Under the pieces are notes generated by a model. The model saw only the letters and a list, made by a program, of their open reading frames with translations, had not been told where the DNA came from and searched no databases. DNA of 64,000 nucleotides from Paraburkholderia sp. DHOC27 (GTDB lineage Bacteria > Pseudomonadota > Gammaproteobacteria > Burkholderiales > Burkholderiaceae): assembly GCF_003429005.1 (NCBI RefSeq), contig NZ_QVQV01000002.1:62001-126000 (forward strand). The letters are read 5' to 3'. This document shows, in pieces, positions 24,879 through 35,200 of this stretch (its first letter is position 1; each line of letters opens with the position of its first letter). Made by a program: the position numbers and the translations under genes.

Positions 24879-25280
24879 ATGAGTCGCACGCAACTCATCG
24901 TAGAGAGCCTCGACATGAGTGATGTACGCCTCCATCTGAGCCCACGCGATCGCGTGGAACTGCTTTGCTGGCTCACCTGTGGGAGCCTTGGCGCCTATTA
25001 CCTGAACGAGACCTGGCCAGAACCTTCCTTTCACGTCCAGACCGCGCACAAGTGGCTGGACCGCCACTTACGGGAAGCGGACTGGCTGAGCGTGGCGCGC
25101 CTCTCGGCCCTGGCGCTGGAAATTGCCAACCGGCACGCACGTTTTGTCGAAACGGACTGGGCTCGCGACGCCGTCGAAGAAATCATCGACACCGACGATC
25201 TCAACTTTCAGGCGCGGCTGGTCCTGCAGGTGCTGACCGACTGCGAACGCGCGCTGGCGGACAAACGCATCGCCGACTGA
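24879..25280 (+). CDS. hypothetical protein
   Basis: A 133-residue, mostly alpha-helical acidic protein with no signal peptide or membrane segment. It contains SPRDRVELLCWLTCGSLGAYY and DAVEEIIDTDDLNFQARLVLQVL. I do not recognise the family. The codon pattern looks genuine for this genome. An internal ATG at 24915 (MSDVRLHL) is an alternative start. Neighbours are pagL and the TAXI-type protein, neither of which suggests a role. Confidence 0.6.
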   Translation: MSRTQLIVESLDMSDVRLHLSPRDRVELLCWLTCGSLGAYYLNETWPEPSFHVQTAHKWLDRHLREADWLSVARLSALALEIANRHARFVETDWARDAVEEIIDTDDLNFQARLVLQVLTDCERALADKRIAD

Positions 25281-25377
25281 GTCGACTGAGCGGCGATCCT
25301 CCGGGGCGACGGCAGGACGGCAGGCGGTGCGGGGGATGACGGGACGGGTGCGCCGCGCGCGCAGCCGGTGCCGCGCC

Positions 25378-25443
25378 TCTGCGTCTGCGTCTGCGTCTGC
25401 GTCTGCGGTTGCGGTTGCCTCTGCGTCTGTGTCAGCGTCTGCA
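25378..25443. repeat. hexanucleotide tandem repeat (TCTGCG)n
   Basis: Five perfect TCTGCG units (25378-25407) are followed by six degenerate ones (GTTGCG, GTTGCC, TCTGCG, TCTGTG, TCAGCG, TCTGCA). It lies in the 348-bp gap before the TAXI-type gene, about 185 bp from its start. An open frame runs through it (25327-25632) but has no coding character of its own. Confidence 0.75.
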
Positions 25444-25628
25444 TCCGCGCATGCGGCGTGTCCTGCCTGCGCCCCGACGCTTGCAGTGTCGCTCACACAC
25501 GGCACGGAGTTGATCAGGGATGCTGATCAATTTCCGCGCAAGAACGCGCATCAGACCACACACCACGGTGCACACCTGAACCGCCTCGCACCCCATACAA
25601 TAAGCCCCGCCATCCGAACGGAGCCTCC

Positions 25629-26960
25629 ATGAAACATCCGCGTCCGCGTCCCCCGCAGTTTTCCGGCGAGCACTCGCACGCCGACCTGCGTGATCTGACC
25701 TTGACGTTCGCACCCATCGCGGTGCTGGTGGTGGTCGTGGTGACGCTGATCGTCTGGCTTGTGAATCCGGCGCCGCCGCGCACCATCGTCATGAGCGCCG
25801 GGCCTCACGACAGTTCCTTCCTGCTCGCGGCCAATCAGTACAAGACCATCCTGGCGCGCAACGGCATCACCCTCAAGGTGCTCGAGTCCGACGGCTCGCT
25901 ACAGAATCTGCGCCGCCTGCTCGATCCCAAACAGCATGTGGATATCGCGCTCGTGCAAGGCGGCGTGTCGGACGGTCTGCCTGTTACGTCGCTGATGTCG
26001 CTTGGCAGCGTGTTCTACGATCCGCTGGTGGTGTTTTATCGCGGCAGCGGCATCAACGGCCTCGCGCAACTGGAAGGCAAGCGCATCGCAGTGGGCCGCG
26101 AAGGCAGCGGCACGCGCGAACTGGCGCTCAAGCTGCTGGAGGCGAACGGCATCCGGCCTGGCGGCGACACCCCGCTGCTGCCGTACGACGGCCTGCAGGC
26201 CGCCACCGCGCTGGTCTCGGGGCAAGTGGACGCGGCCCTGCTGAACGGCGATTCGGCCACCCGCGCGCTGATGCTGCGTCTGTTGCGCGTGCCCGGCGTT
26301 TCGGTGATGAACTTCGACGAAGCCGCCGCCTATACGCGGCTCTTTCCCTATCTGGACGAAATCGATCTGCCGCCCGGCGTGCTCGATCTCAAACACCGCA
26401 TCCCGCCCGACACCATCCACCTGATCAGCCCGATCGTGGAAATCGTCGCCCGCAGCGACCTGCATCCGGCCATCTCCGATCTGCTGATCGAAGCCGCCCA
26501 GGAAATCCACGGGACGCCCGGCCTGCTGCAACACGCCGACCAGTTCCCCAACCTCACCCCGCGCGAATATCCGATCAGTGAAGACGCGCAGCGTTACTAC
26601 AAGACCGGTAAGAGTCTCCTGTACCGCAGCCTGCCGTTCTGGATTGCCAGTGTCGTGGACCGCACGCTGGTCCTGCTGGTGCCGCTCGCCGTTCTGCTGG
26701 TGCCGGGCCTGCGCCTGCTGCCGGCGCTTTACCGCTGGCGGGTCCGCTCGCGCATCTACCGCTTTTATGGCTCGCTGATCGCCATCGAACGCGAGGCGCT
26801 GAAGAATCCGACGCCGCAGGAACGTAAAGTGCTATTCGGAGAACTCGATCAGATCGAAGCGGCCTTGAACGAGTTGCGCATGCCGCTGGCGTACGCGGAC
26901 GCGTTTTACGTTTTGCGGGAGCACGTGGGGTTCGTGCGGGCGCGTCTGATGGAAGAATAA
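25629..26960 (+). CDS. TAXI-family TRAP-type solute-binding protein with membrane anchors
   Basis: A 443-residue protein. An N-terminal membrane segment (about residues 28-46) is followed by a TAXI-type binding domain: TIVMSAGPHDSSFLLAANQY, VDIALVQGG, LGSVFYDPLVVFYRG and LEGKRIAVGREGSGTRELAL. After about residue 310 comes LLYRSLPFWIASVVDRTLVL and a second pair of hydrophobic segments, then a cytoplasmic helical tail. Unlike ordinary TAXI binding proteins it is anchored at both ends, and no TRAP permease gene is adjacent, so it may act as a sensor rather than a transporter part. The ATG at 25629 follows GGAGCCTCC. Confidence 0.8.
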   Translation: MKHPRPRPPQFSGEHSHADLRDLTLTFAPIAVLVVVVVTLIVWLVNPAPPRTIVMSAGPHDSSFLLAANQYKTILARNGITLKVLESDGSLQNLRRLLDPKQHVDIALVQGGVSDGLPVTSLMSLGSVFYDPLVVFYRGSGINGLAQLEGKRIAVGREGSGTRELALKLLEANGIRPGGDTPLLPYDGLQAATALVSGQVDAALLNGDSATRALMLRLLRVPGVSVMNFDEAAAYTRLFPYLDEIDLPPGVLDLKHRIPPDTIHLISPIVEIVARSDLHPAISDLLIEAAQEIHGTPGLLQHADQFPNLTPREYPISEDAQRYYKTGKSLLYRSLPFWIASVVDRTLVLLVPLAVLLVPGLRLLPALYRWRVRSRIYRFYGSLIAIEREALKNPTPQERKVLFGELDQIEAALNELRMPLAYADAFYVLREHVGFVRARLMEE

Positions 26961-26987
26961 AGCACAGGCAAAAAGCGTCACGCGGCG

Positions 26988-27188
26988 TCATGCACGCGTG
27001 ATCCAATAATGACTCGACAACCACAGTCTTTCGATATGCTTACGAATAATCCGGCTGCTGAACATGGCAGAAATGTCAGCCTCGATGCCGTGAAACGCGC
27101 GCCCTGCCTTACTTTGCGCCTGAAGCGTTACTGAACTTTGCACAGCGCCCTCGTCGTAATCCACGGTAATCTGATTACGGTTTGTCAT
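26988..27188 (-). CDS. small hypothetical protein
   Basis: A 66-residue ORF starting MTNRNQITVDYDEGAVQ and ending RIIRKHIERLWLSSHYWITRA. The residue make-up is balanced and looks like protein: a beta-rich start and a basic helical end. No family is recognised and no good ribosome binding site precedes the ATG at 27188. It lies alone between the TAXI-type gene and the RND operon, on the opposite strand. Confidence 0.45.
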   Translation of the reverse strand: MTNRNQITVDYDEGAVQSSVTLQAQSKAGRAFHGIEADISAMFSSRIIRKHIERLWLSSHYWITRA

Positions 27189-27487
27189 GTCCGGAAATCG
27201 GGGCGCGCACATTACACTGCACCGCATGACTCATTATTCCAATCGTCGGGCGCCTTGTCTGGTCGCGCCACGCTACTACGCTACGCTGCCTTGCCTCGCC
27301 ATCTCCGCGGATTTGCGTGGCTCGCCACACGCTGTCCGGATGCCGATCGGGACGGCAGCCGGCACGCACTGCCAGCAACGCGCCGTCATGTCAACGAAGG
27401 CGTCGCATGGTGACAAGTCGCGCGAAACGTGGCAATTTTCCGCAGTTGTGTGCGGAGCAAGTGTGTCCGAAGCGAAGCGCGCGGCAA

Positions 27488-27519
27488 GCGGGTCGAGATC
27501 GACTTGCGACTCGACCCGC
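27488..27519. repeat. inverted repeat upstream of the RND efflux operon
   Basis: GCGGGTCGAG and CTCGACCCGC are perfect 10-bp arms around a 12-base centre, about 190 bp before mdtA. A second dyad, TCCGCA-N6-TGCGGA, lies at 27439-27456. They could be operators or leader hairpins. No gene other than the small minus-strand ORF is supported in 26961-27708. Confidence 0.4.
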
Positions 27520-27708
27520 AGTTCAACCCGCCTTCGCACGAATGTCGTACTTAAGCTGCGCGTCAGGCGCGGACCGAGAGAATAGAACCAGAAACACCCC
27601 ACATGGCAGGCGAACTGCCAGTCCGGGCGGGGCAGCGCCGCGCATGATCTGCGCCGGGCCAACCCAACAATTCCTAACAGCACACCCGTCTAGTTTTCGG
27701 AGATTCAT

Positions 27709-29058
27709 ATGAGCGAAGCCGTGTCCAAGCAGCCCAGGCGCTCCCGTGGCAGGATCATCCTGCTCGTCATCGTGCTGGCGCTGGTCGCGATAGTGGTCAT
27801 CCACCTGCTTCGCCAGAAGAAGCCCGCTCCCAAGGCGGCGCCGCAAGTCGTCACGGTCGCCGCGGCCTTCAACGGACCGATGCCGGTGGTCCTGAACGAA
27901 CTGGGCACGGTCACGCCGATCGCTACCGTGACGGTGCTGCCGCAGCTGAGCGGCTACCTCACCGCGGTAGGCTATCAGGAAGGCCAGGAGGTCAAGAAGG
28001 GGCAATTCCTCGCCCAGATCGACCCGCGCCAGTATCAGATCTCCAAACAGCAGGCGCAGGCGCAACTGGCCAAAGACCAGGCATCGCTCGCCCAGGCGCG
28101 CTCCGACCTCGCGCGCTACACCGAGCTGAACCAGCACAAGTCGATTGCCGAGCAGACCTTCGCCGACCAGCAGTTCCTCGTGCAGCAGGACGAAGCCGCG
28201 GTCAAGTCGGATCTGGCGAACATCGCCCAGTTCGATCTGGACCTCGCCTATTGCCACATCACGGCGCCGGTTTCCGGACGCGTGGGTCTGCGTCTGGTCG
28301 ATCCGGGCAACTATGTGACGGCATCGTCCTCGCCCGGCATCGTGGTGATCACCACCGTCAAGCCGACCACCGTGCAGTTCACCGTGCCGCAAGACTCGCT
28401 CGGCTCCGTCATGCAGCGTCTCGGCACGGGCGCCTCGCTGCCCGTCACCGCGTATAGCAGCGACAACAGCAAGCAGATCGCCACCGGCACGCTGTACGCC
28501 GTCAGCAACCAGATGGCCACGGCCACCGGCACGGTGACCCTGCGGGCCACCTTCGCGAACGACGACGAAGCGCTGTTCCCGAACGAATTCGTCAACATCA
28601 AGCTGCTGGTGGACACCATGCAGAACGCGGTGCTGGTGCCGACCCCGGCCGTGCAGACCGGCGCGCCGGGCGACTATGTGTACCTCGTCAACAGCAACGA
28701 CACGGTCTCCGTGCACAAGATCACCATTGGACCGAGCGACGGCAAGAACACTGTCGTGCTGTCCGGTCTCGTGGCCGGCAACACGGTCGTCACCGACGGC
28801 ATGGACCGCCTGAACGACGGCGCTTCGATCAAGCCCGCCCCGGCCAAAGCGGCTTCCGGTGCAGCGCCCGCTTCGGCGCCGGGCGCCACGCCGGATGCCG
28901 CTTCAGGAACGTCCGAAGCCTCCAGCACGGCGGCCGCCGCCGCGCAAGCCGCGCCCGCTTCGGCGGATGCCGCCAGCGCCACGCCCGCCCATCACAAACA
29001 TGCCCACGGCGGCGCCTCGGGCGCAGCCGCTGCCTCGGCAGCTTCCGACGCATCGTAG
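27709..29058 (+). CDS. mdtA: RND efflux periplasmic adaptor subunit (MdtA-like)
   Basis: A 449-residue membrane-fusion protein. An N-terminal hydrophobic anchor (IILLVIVLALVAIVVIHLL) is followed by a lipoyl half (GYLTAVGYQEGQEVKKGQFLAQIDPRQYQ), an alpha-helical hairpin (about residues 105-165), the second lipoyl half (HITAPVSGRVGLRLVDPGNYV) and beta-barrel domains. The last about 75 residues are a low-complexity Ala/Pro/Ser tail with a His-containing stretch. It joins the inner-membrane pump to the outer-membrane channel. GGAG precedes the ATG. It is the first gene of a four-gene mdtABC-oprM-type operon. Confidence 0.93.
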   Translation: MSEAVSKQPRRSRGRIILLVIVLALVAIVVIHLLRQKKPAPKAAPQVVTVAAAFNGPMPVVLNELGTVTPIATVTVLPQLSGYLTAVGYQEGQEVKKGQFLAQIDPRQYQISKQQAQAQLAKDQASLAQARSDLARYTELNQHKSIAEQTFADQQFLVQQDEAAVKSDLANIAQFDLDLAYCHITAPVSGRVGLRLVDPGNYVTASSSPGIVVITTVKPTTVQFTVPQDSLGSVMQRLGTGASLPVTAYSSDNSKQIATGTLYAVSNQMATATGTVTLRATFANDDEALFPNEFVNIKLLVDTMQNAVLVPTPAVQTGAPGDYVYLVNSNDTVSVHKITIGPSDGKNTVVLSGLVAGNTVVTDGMDRLNDGASIKPAPAKAASGAAPASAPGATPDAASGTSEASSTAAAAAQAAPASADAASATPAHHKHAHGGASGAAAASAASDAS

Positions 29059-29076
29059 CCGCAGACCGACGCGCCA

Positions 29077-32000
29077 ATGAATATCTCCCGTCTGTTCATT
29101 CTCAGGCCAGTCGCCACGCTGCTGCTGATGATCGCCCTCGTGCTGGTGGGCCTCGTCGCGGTACGCGTGCTGCCGGTCTCGTCCCTGCCCAACGTCGACT
29201 ATCCGACCATCCAGGTGCAGACCTTCTATCCGGGCGCGAGCCCGGACGTGATGGCCACCACCGTCACCGCGCCGCTCGAGGTGCAACTGGGTGAGATTCC
29301 CGGCTTGCAGCAGATGACCTCGTCCAGCTCGGACGGCGCCTCGGTCATCACGCTGCAGTTCGATCTCTCGCTGAACCTCGACGTCGCCGAGCAGAACGTC
29401 CAGCAGGCCATCAACGCCTCCAACAGCTACCTGCCGAGCGGCCTGCCCGCGCCGCCGACCTACGCCAAGGTCAACCCGGCCGACCAGCCTATCCTGACGC
29501 TCGCGGTCACCTCGAAGTCGATGTCGCTGACCCAGCTTCAGGACACCGCCAACAACCGCCTCGGCACCAAGATTTCCGAAGTCTCAGGCGTGGGTCTCGT
29601 GACCACGGCCGGCGGCAACGTGCCCGCCATCCGCGTGGAAGCGGACCCGCAGAAGCTCGCCGCCTACGGCCTGAACATCGACGATCTGCGCACCCTGCTC
29701 AGCTACGTCAACGTCAGTCAGCCGAAGGGCAATTTCGACGGTCCCGACCTCGACTACACCATCAACGGCAACGACCAGATCTCGGATCCGAAAGACTATC
29801 TGAACACGGTCATCGCCTATCAGAACGGCGCGCCGGTGTTCATGCGCGACGTGGCCCGTGTCACCTCCGCGGCGCAGGACGTCGAACAGGGCGCGTGGTA
29901 CAACGGCACGCCCGCGATCGTGCTGAACGTGCAGCGCCAGCCGGGCGCCAACGTGATCGCCACCGTCAACCAGATCATGAAGCAGTTGCCGCAGCTCGAA
30001 GCCACGCTGCCGGCCGGCATGAAGGTCACGGTGGTGTCGGACAGTACCGGCGTGATCCGTTCGTCGGTGCGCGACGCAGCGTTCGAACTGATTCTCGCCA
30101 TCGTGCTGGTGGTGGCGGTGATCTTCGTGTTCCTGCGCAACGTGCCGGCCACGCTGATTCCGAGCGTTTCGGTGCCGGTCTCGCTGATCGGCACGCTGGC
30201 GGTGATGTACCAGCTCAACTACTCCATCGACAACCTCTCGCTGATGGCGCTCATCATCGCCACCGGCTTCGTGGTGGACGACTCGATCGTGATGATCGAG
30301 AACATCGTGCGCTATCTGGAGGAAGGCAAGACGCCGCTCGAAGCAGCGCTGGAAGGCGCCGGGCAGATCGGCTTCACGATTCTGTCGCTCACCATTTCGC
30401 TGATCGCCGTGCTGATTCCGCTGCTCTTCATGGGCGGCGTGATCGGGCGTCTGTTCAGCGAGTTCGCGGTGACGCTCGCGGTCACCATCGTGATCTCGGC
30501 GGTGGTATCGCTGACGGTCGTGCCCATGCTGTGCGCGCGCATGCTGCGCGCCCAGGCCGAGCGCCATCCCAGCCGTTTTGAGCGCATCAGCGAAGGCCTT
30601 TTCGACAAGACCCTCAACGCCTATGAACGCGGCCTCGAATGGGTGCTGGATCACCAGGTCCTCACGCTGGTGGTGTTCGTCGGCACGCTGGTGCTGACCG
30701 GCTTCCTGTATGTGGCGATTCCGAAAGGCCTGTTCCCGGTGCAGGACGTCGGGGTGATCGAAGGCATCAGCGTGGCCGACAACTCGGTCTCGTACTCGGC
30801 GATGGTGAACCGCCAGGCAGCACTCGCCGACGTGATCCTGAAAGATCCGGACGTGACCTCGCTCACGTCATACGTGGGCATTGACGGCATCAACACGACG
30901 CTCAACAACGGCCGCTTTCTGATCAACCTGCGCGACAAGGACAAACGCTCGCTGACGGCGCAGGAAATTGCCCGCCGCCTGCAGAACGAAGTCGCCAAGG
31001 TGCCCGGCATCCGGCTCTACATGCAGCCTGAGCAGGATCTGACGCTCGACACCACCGTCTCGCCGAACCAGTACAAGTTCGTGCTGCGCGGCCCGAGCCA
31101 GGAGGCGTTCAACCAGTACGTGCCGGCGCTGATCGACAAGATGAAGCAGATTCCGTCGATCACGGACGTGCAGAGCGACATGAACACCAACGGCAACAGC
31201 GTGTACGTGGAGGTCAACCGGCAACTCGCCGCGCGCTACGGCATTACGCCCGCCACGATCGACAACGCGCTGTACGACGCGCTCGGCCAGCGCATCGTCT
31301 CGACCATCTTCCAGCAGTCCGACCAGTACCGCGTGATCCTGGTGGCCAAGCCCGAGACCCTGCCCACCGTGCAGTCGCTCGGCAACCTGTATCTGCCGAG
31401 CCAGACCAGCACTAGTGGTCAGGTGCCGCTCGCGGGCATCGCCAAGATCAGCATCACGAAATCGCCGCTGGTGATCAGCCACCTTGCGCAGTTCCCGGCC
31501 GTCACGATCTCGTTCAACCTGGCCGAAGGCGCCTCGCTCAGCACGGCGGTGGACCGCATCAACAAGGCCGAGGCGAGCGTGAAGCTGCCGCCGTCCATCA
31601 CCTCGTCGTTCCAGGGCGCCGCGCAGGCCTTCGAGGATTCGCTCTCGAGCGAGGTGTATCTGCTGATCGCCGCGCTGGTGGCCGTGTATATCGTGCTGGG
31701 CGTGCTGTACGAGAGCTTCATCCATCCGGTGACGATTCTCTCCACGCTGCCCTCGGCGGGTATCGGCGCCCTGCTCGCGCTGATGATCGCCGGCAGCGAC
31801 CTGGACGTGATCGGCATTATCGGCATCGTGCTGCTGATCGGTATCGTCAAGAAGAACGCCATCATGATGGTGGACTTCGCGCTGGATGCCGAACGCAATC
31901 ACGGCAAGCCGCCGCGTGAGGCCATCTTCCAGGCGTCGCTGCTGCGCTTCCGGCCGATTCTGATGACGACGCTCGCCGCCATGCTCGGCGCCCTGCCGAT

Positions 32001-32247
32001 GCTGCTCGGCACCGGCACGGGTTCGGAACTGCGCCGCCCGCTCGGTCTGGCGATCATCGGCGGTCTGACCTTGAGCCAGATGCTCACGCTGTTCACCACG
32101 CCGGTGATCTATCTGTTCTTCGACCGCATGGCGCAGCGCGTGAGCCGCTGGCGTCAGCGCCGCGCGGGTAACTCGGGAAATTCGGGTAACACGGGCGGTC
32201 CGGGTAGCGCAGGCACTCCAGGCACCACCCCGGAGGAAACGCCTTGA
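29077..32247 (+). CDS. mdtB: RND multidrug efflux permease (MdtB-like)
   Basis: A 1056-residue inner-membrane RND pump. The start MNISRLFILRPVATLLLMIA and the loop LPNVDYPTIQVQTFYPGASP are typical of MdtB. The proton-relay Asp pair is in TGFVVDDSIVMIEN (TM4), and a second set of helices starts near VYLLIAALVAVYIVLGVLYE. It forms a heteromeric pump with the next gene product. The stop overlaps the following ATG (ATGA, 32244-32247), so the two permeases are translationally coupled, as expected for a heterotrimer. A short Gly/Asn/Ser-rich tail precedes the stop. Confidence 0.95.
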   Translation: MNISRLFILRPVATLLLMIALVLVGLVAVRVLPVSSLPNVDYPTIQVQTFYPGASPDVMATTVTAPLEVQLGEIPGLQQMTSSSSDGASVITLQFDLSLNLDVAEQNVQQAINASNSYLPSGLPAPPTYAKVNPADQPILTLAVTSKSMSLTQLQDTANNRLGTKISEVSGVGLVTTAGGNVPAIRVEADPQKLAAYGLNIDDLRTLLSYVNVSQPKGNFDGPDLDYTINGNDQISDPKDYLNTVIAYQNGAPVFMRDVARVTSAAQDVEQGAWYNGTPAIVLNVQRQPGANVIATVNQIMKQLPQLEATLPAGMKVTVVSDSTGVIRSSVRDAAFELILAIVLVVAVIFVFLRNVPATLIPSVSVPVSLIGTLAVMYQLNYSIDNLSLMALIIATGFVVDDSIVMIENIVRYLEEGKTPLEAALEGAGQIGFTILSLTISLIAVLIPLLFMGGVIGRLFSEFAVTLAVTIVISAVVSLTVVPMLCARMLRAQAERHPSRFERISEGLFDKTLNAYERGLEWVLDHQVLTLVVFVGTLVLTGFLYVAIPKGLFPVQDVGVIEGISVADNSVSYSAMVNRQAALADVILKDPDVTSLTSYVGIDGINTTLNNGRFLINLRDKDKRSLTAQEIARRLQNEVAKVPGIRLYMQPEQDLTLDTTVSPNQYKFVLRGPSQEAFNQYVPALIDKMKQIPSITDVQSDMNTNGNSVYVEVNRQLAARYGITPATIDNALYDALGQRIVSTIFQQSDQYRVILVAKPETLPTVQSLGNLYLPSQTSTSGQVPLAGIAKISITKSPLVISHLAQFPAVTISFNLAEGASLSTAVDRINKAEASVKLPPSITSSFQGAAQAFEDSLSSEVYLLIAALVAVYIVLGVLYESFIHPVTILSTLPSAGIGALLALMIAGSDLDVIGIIGIVLLIGIVKKNAIMMVDFALDAERNHGKPPREAIFQASLLRFRPILMTTLAAMLGALPMLLGTGTGSELRRPLGLAIIGGLTLSQMLTLFTTPVIYLFFDRMAQRVSRWRQRRAGNSGNSGNTGGPGSAGTPGTTPEETP

Positions 32248-35200
32248 ATATCTCGGCGCTCTTCATCCGGCGGCCGGTGGCGACCACGCTGCTGGCCATT
32301 GCGATCCTGATCTCCGGCGCGCTCGCGTACTTCCGCCTGCCCGTCGCTCCGCTGCCCAACATCGCCTTTCCGGTGATCGTGGTGCAGGCGCAGATGGCCG
32401 GCGCGAGCCCGGACATCATGGCGTCCACCGTGGCCGAACCGCTCGAACGGCGGCTCGGCACGATTGCCGACGTCGCGGAACTGACTTCGATCAGCTACGT
32501 GGGCATGTCGATGATCGTGGTGGAATTCGGCCTGAACCGTGACATCAACGGTGCGGCGCGCGACGTCGAAGCGGCCATTCAGGCGGCCCGCGCCGACCTG
32601 CCCACCACGCTGCGCAGCAATCCGACCTATCGCCAGTACAACCCGGCCGACGCGCCGATCATGGTGCTCGCGCTCACCTCGGACACGCTCACCAAGGCGC
32701 AGCTGTACGACTCCGCGGATTCGGTGATCCAGCAGCAGCTCTCGCAGGTGAACGGCGTGGGCCAGATCACGCTGGGCGGCGGCGCGCTGCCGTCGGTGCG
32801 GGTGGAATTGCAGCCGGGCAAACTGAACAGCTACGGTATCGGCATGGAGGACGTGCGCGCGGCGATCAGCGCGGCCAATGCCGACAGTGCCAAGGGCCAC
32901 CTCGACGAAGGTGGCCAGCGCTACGTGGTGCTCTCCAACGACCAGATCACCAAGGCAAAACCCTACCGCGATCTCGTGATCGCGTACCGCAACGGCGCGC
33001 CGGTGATGCTGAAAGACGTCGCCCAGGTGAGGGATTCGAACGAAAACATCCGCAACGCCGGGCTTTATAACGCCAAATCCGCGGTGCTGGTGATCGTCTA
33101 TCCGATGCCGGGCAGCAACGTCGTGAGCACCGTCGACCAGATCCACAAGGTGTTGCCCGCCATCGAAGCCACCTTGCCGAGCAGCGTGCATATCGGCGTG
33201 GCGATCGACCGCTCGCAATCGGTGCGTGCCTCCGTGGCCGATACCGAACGCACGCTGTTCATCGCCGTGCTGCTGGTGGTGGGCGTGGTGTTCGTCTTCC
33301 TGCAATCGCCGCGCGCCACGCTGATCCCGGCGGTCGCGCTGCCGCTGTCGATTGTCGGCACCTTCGGACCGATGTATCTGCTCGGCTACAGCATCGACAA
33401 CCTTTCGCTGATGGCGCTCACCATCGGCACCGGCTTCGTGGTCGACGATGCGGTGGTGGTGCTGGAGAACATCGTCCGCCATCTGGAACTGGGCCTGAGT
33501 CCGAAAGAAGCGGCGCTCAAAGGCAGTGGCGAAGTGGGCTTCACGGTGATCTCGATGAGCCTCTCGCTGATCGCGGTGTTCCTGCCCATTCTGTTGATGC
33601 CGGGCATCGTCGGGCTGCTGTTCCATGAGTTCGCGGTGGTGCTGTCCATCGCGATCCTGATCTCGCTGGTGATCTCGCTCACGGTCACGCCGGCCATGTG
33701 CGCTTACGTGCTGAGCCGCGAGAGCACCATGCATTCGAGTTCGCGCTGGGCCATGTGGGTCGAGCGCATGTTCGAGCGTTTCAAGAACGCCTACTCGCGC
33801 TCGCTCACTGCCGTGCTCGATCACTCGCTGCTGGTCATCCTGCTGCTGATCGGCCTGCTGGTGGGCAACGTGTTCCTCGCGCGTTTATTGCCCGCCACCT
33901 TCTTTCCGGAGCAGGACACTGGCATCCTGATCGGCCAGATCATTGCCGACCAGAGCATCTCCTTCCCGGCAATGGAGAAGAAGCTCGCGCAGTTGCAGCA
34001 GATCGTGCAGAAAGATCCGGCCGTGCAGTCCGTGGCCGGCTTCACCGGCGGCCGCGCGCTCAATACGGCGAACGTGTTCGTCGAACTGAAGCCGCTCGCC
34101 GAGCGGCACGCCACCGCCACCGAAGTCGTCAACCGTCTGCGACCGAAGCTCAACGCCGTCTCCGGCGCGCGGCTCTTCATGCAGGCGCAGCAGGATCTGC
34201 GCATTGGCGGGCGGCAGTCGGCAGCCGAGTATCAGTACACGTTGACGAGCGACGATTCCACCGCGCTCTTCGCATGGACGCCCAAGCTCGTCGCCGCGCT
34301 CAACAAGCAACGCGCCACGCTGGTGGACGTGAACTCGGACCTGCAGCAAAACGGTCTGCAAACCTATATGACGTTCGACCGTACCACGGCCGCACGCTAC
34401 GGCTTTGCACCGAACCAGATCGACAGTGTGCTGTACGACGCGTTCGGCCAGCGCACGGTCTCGACCATCTACAACGCGCTCAACCAGTACTTCGTAGTGA
34501 TGGAAGTGGCGCCGGACTACTGGCAGTATCCGGAGTCGCAGGACCAGATCTATCTGAGCACGGCGGCGGGTAACGCTTCGGGCGCCAAGCAGACGCAGAT
34601 GCCGGGCGGCACGGTCTCGGGCGTGACGGCGCCCACGGCGATAAGCAGCGCGTCGAGCACGTCGAGCAGTACCAATACGCTCAATTCCGATGCCGTTGCC
34701 AACCAGGCCACCAACAGCATTTCCAACAGCAAGGGCAGCAGTTCGAGCGGCAGCGCGGACAGTACCGCCGCCGAAACGATGGTGCCGCTGAGGGTGCTGT
34801 CGCGCAGCGTCAACAGCCACACGGCCACCCAGGTGAACCACCAGAGCGGACTCGTGGCCGCGACGATCTCGTTCAACCTGCCGGCGGGCGGCTCGCTCAG
34901 CAAGGCCGGTCAGGCGATCACCGACACCGAGCGGGAGATCGGCATGCCGGCCAGCATCCATGGCGCATTCGCCGGCGCGGCGCAGGCATACGCGCAGTCG
35001 ATGGGCACGATTCCGCTGCTGATTCTGGCCGCGCTCGTGGTGGTGTATATCGTGCTCGGCGTGCTGTACGAAAGCTCGATTCACCCGCTGACGATTCTTT
35101 CCACGCTGCCCTCGGCCGGTATCGGCGCCACGCTTGCGCTGCTGATCTTCGGCACGCCGTTCTCGGTGATCGCGATGATCGGCATCATCCTGCTCATCGG

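Noticed and set aside
25327..25632. Open frame reading through the TCTGCG repeat
   Set aside because: The Ala-Ser run comes only from the repeat; the flanking parts do not look like protein.
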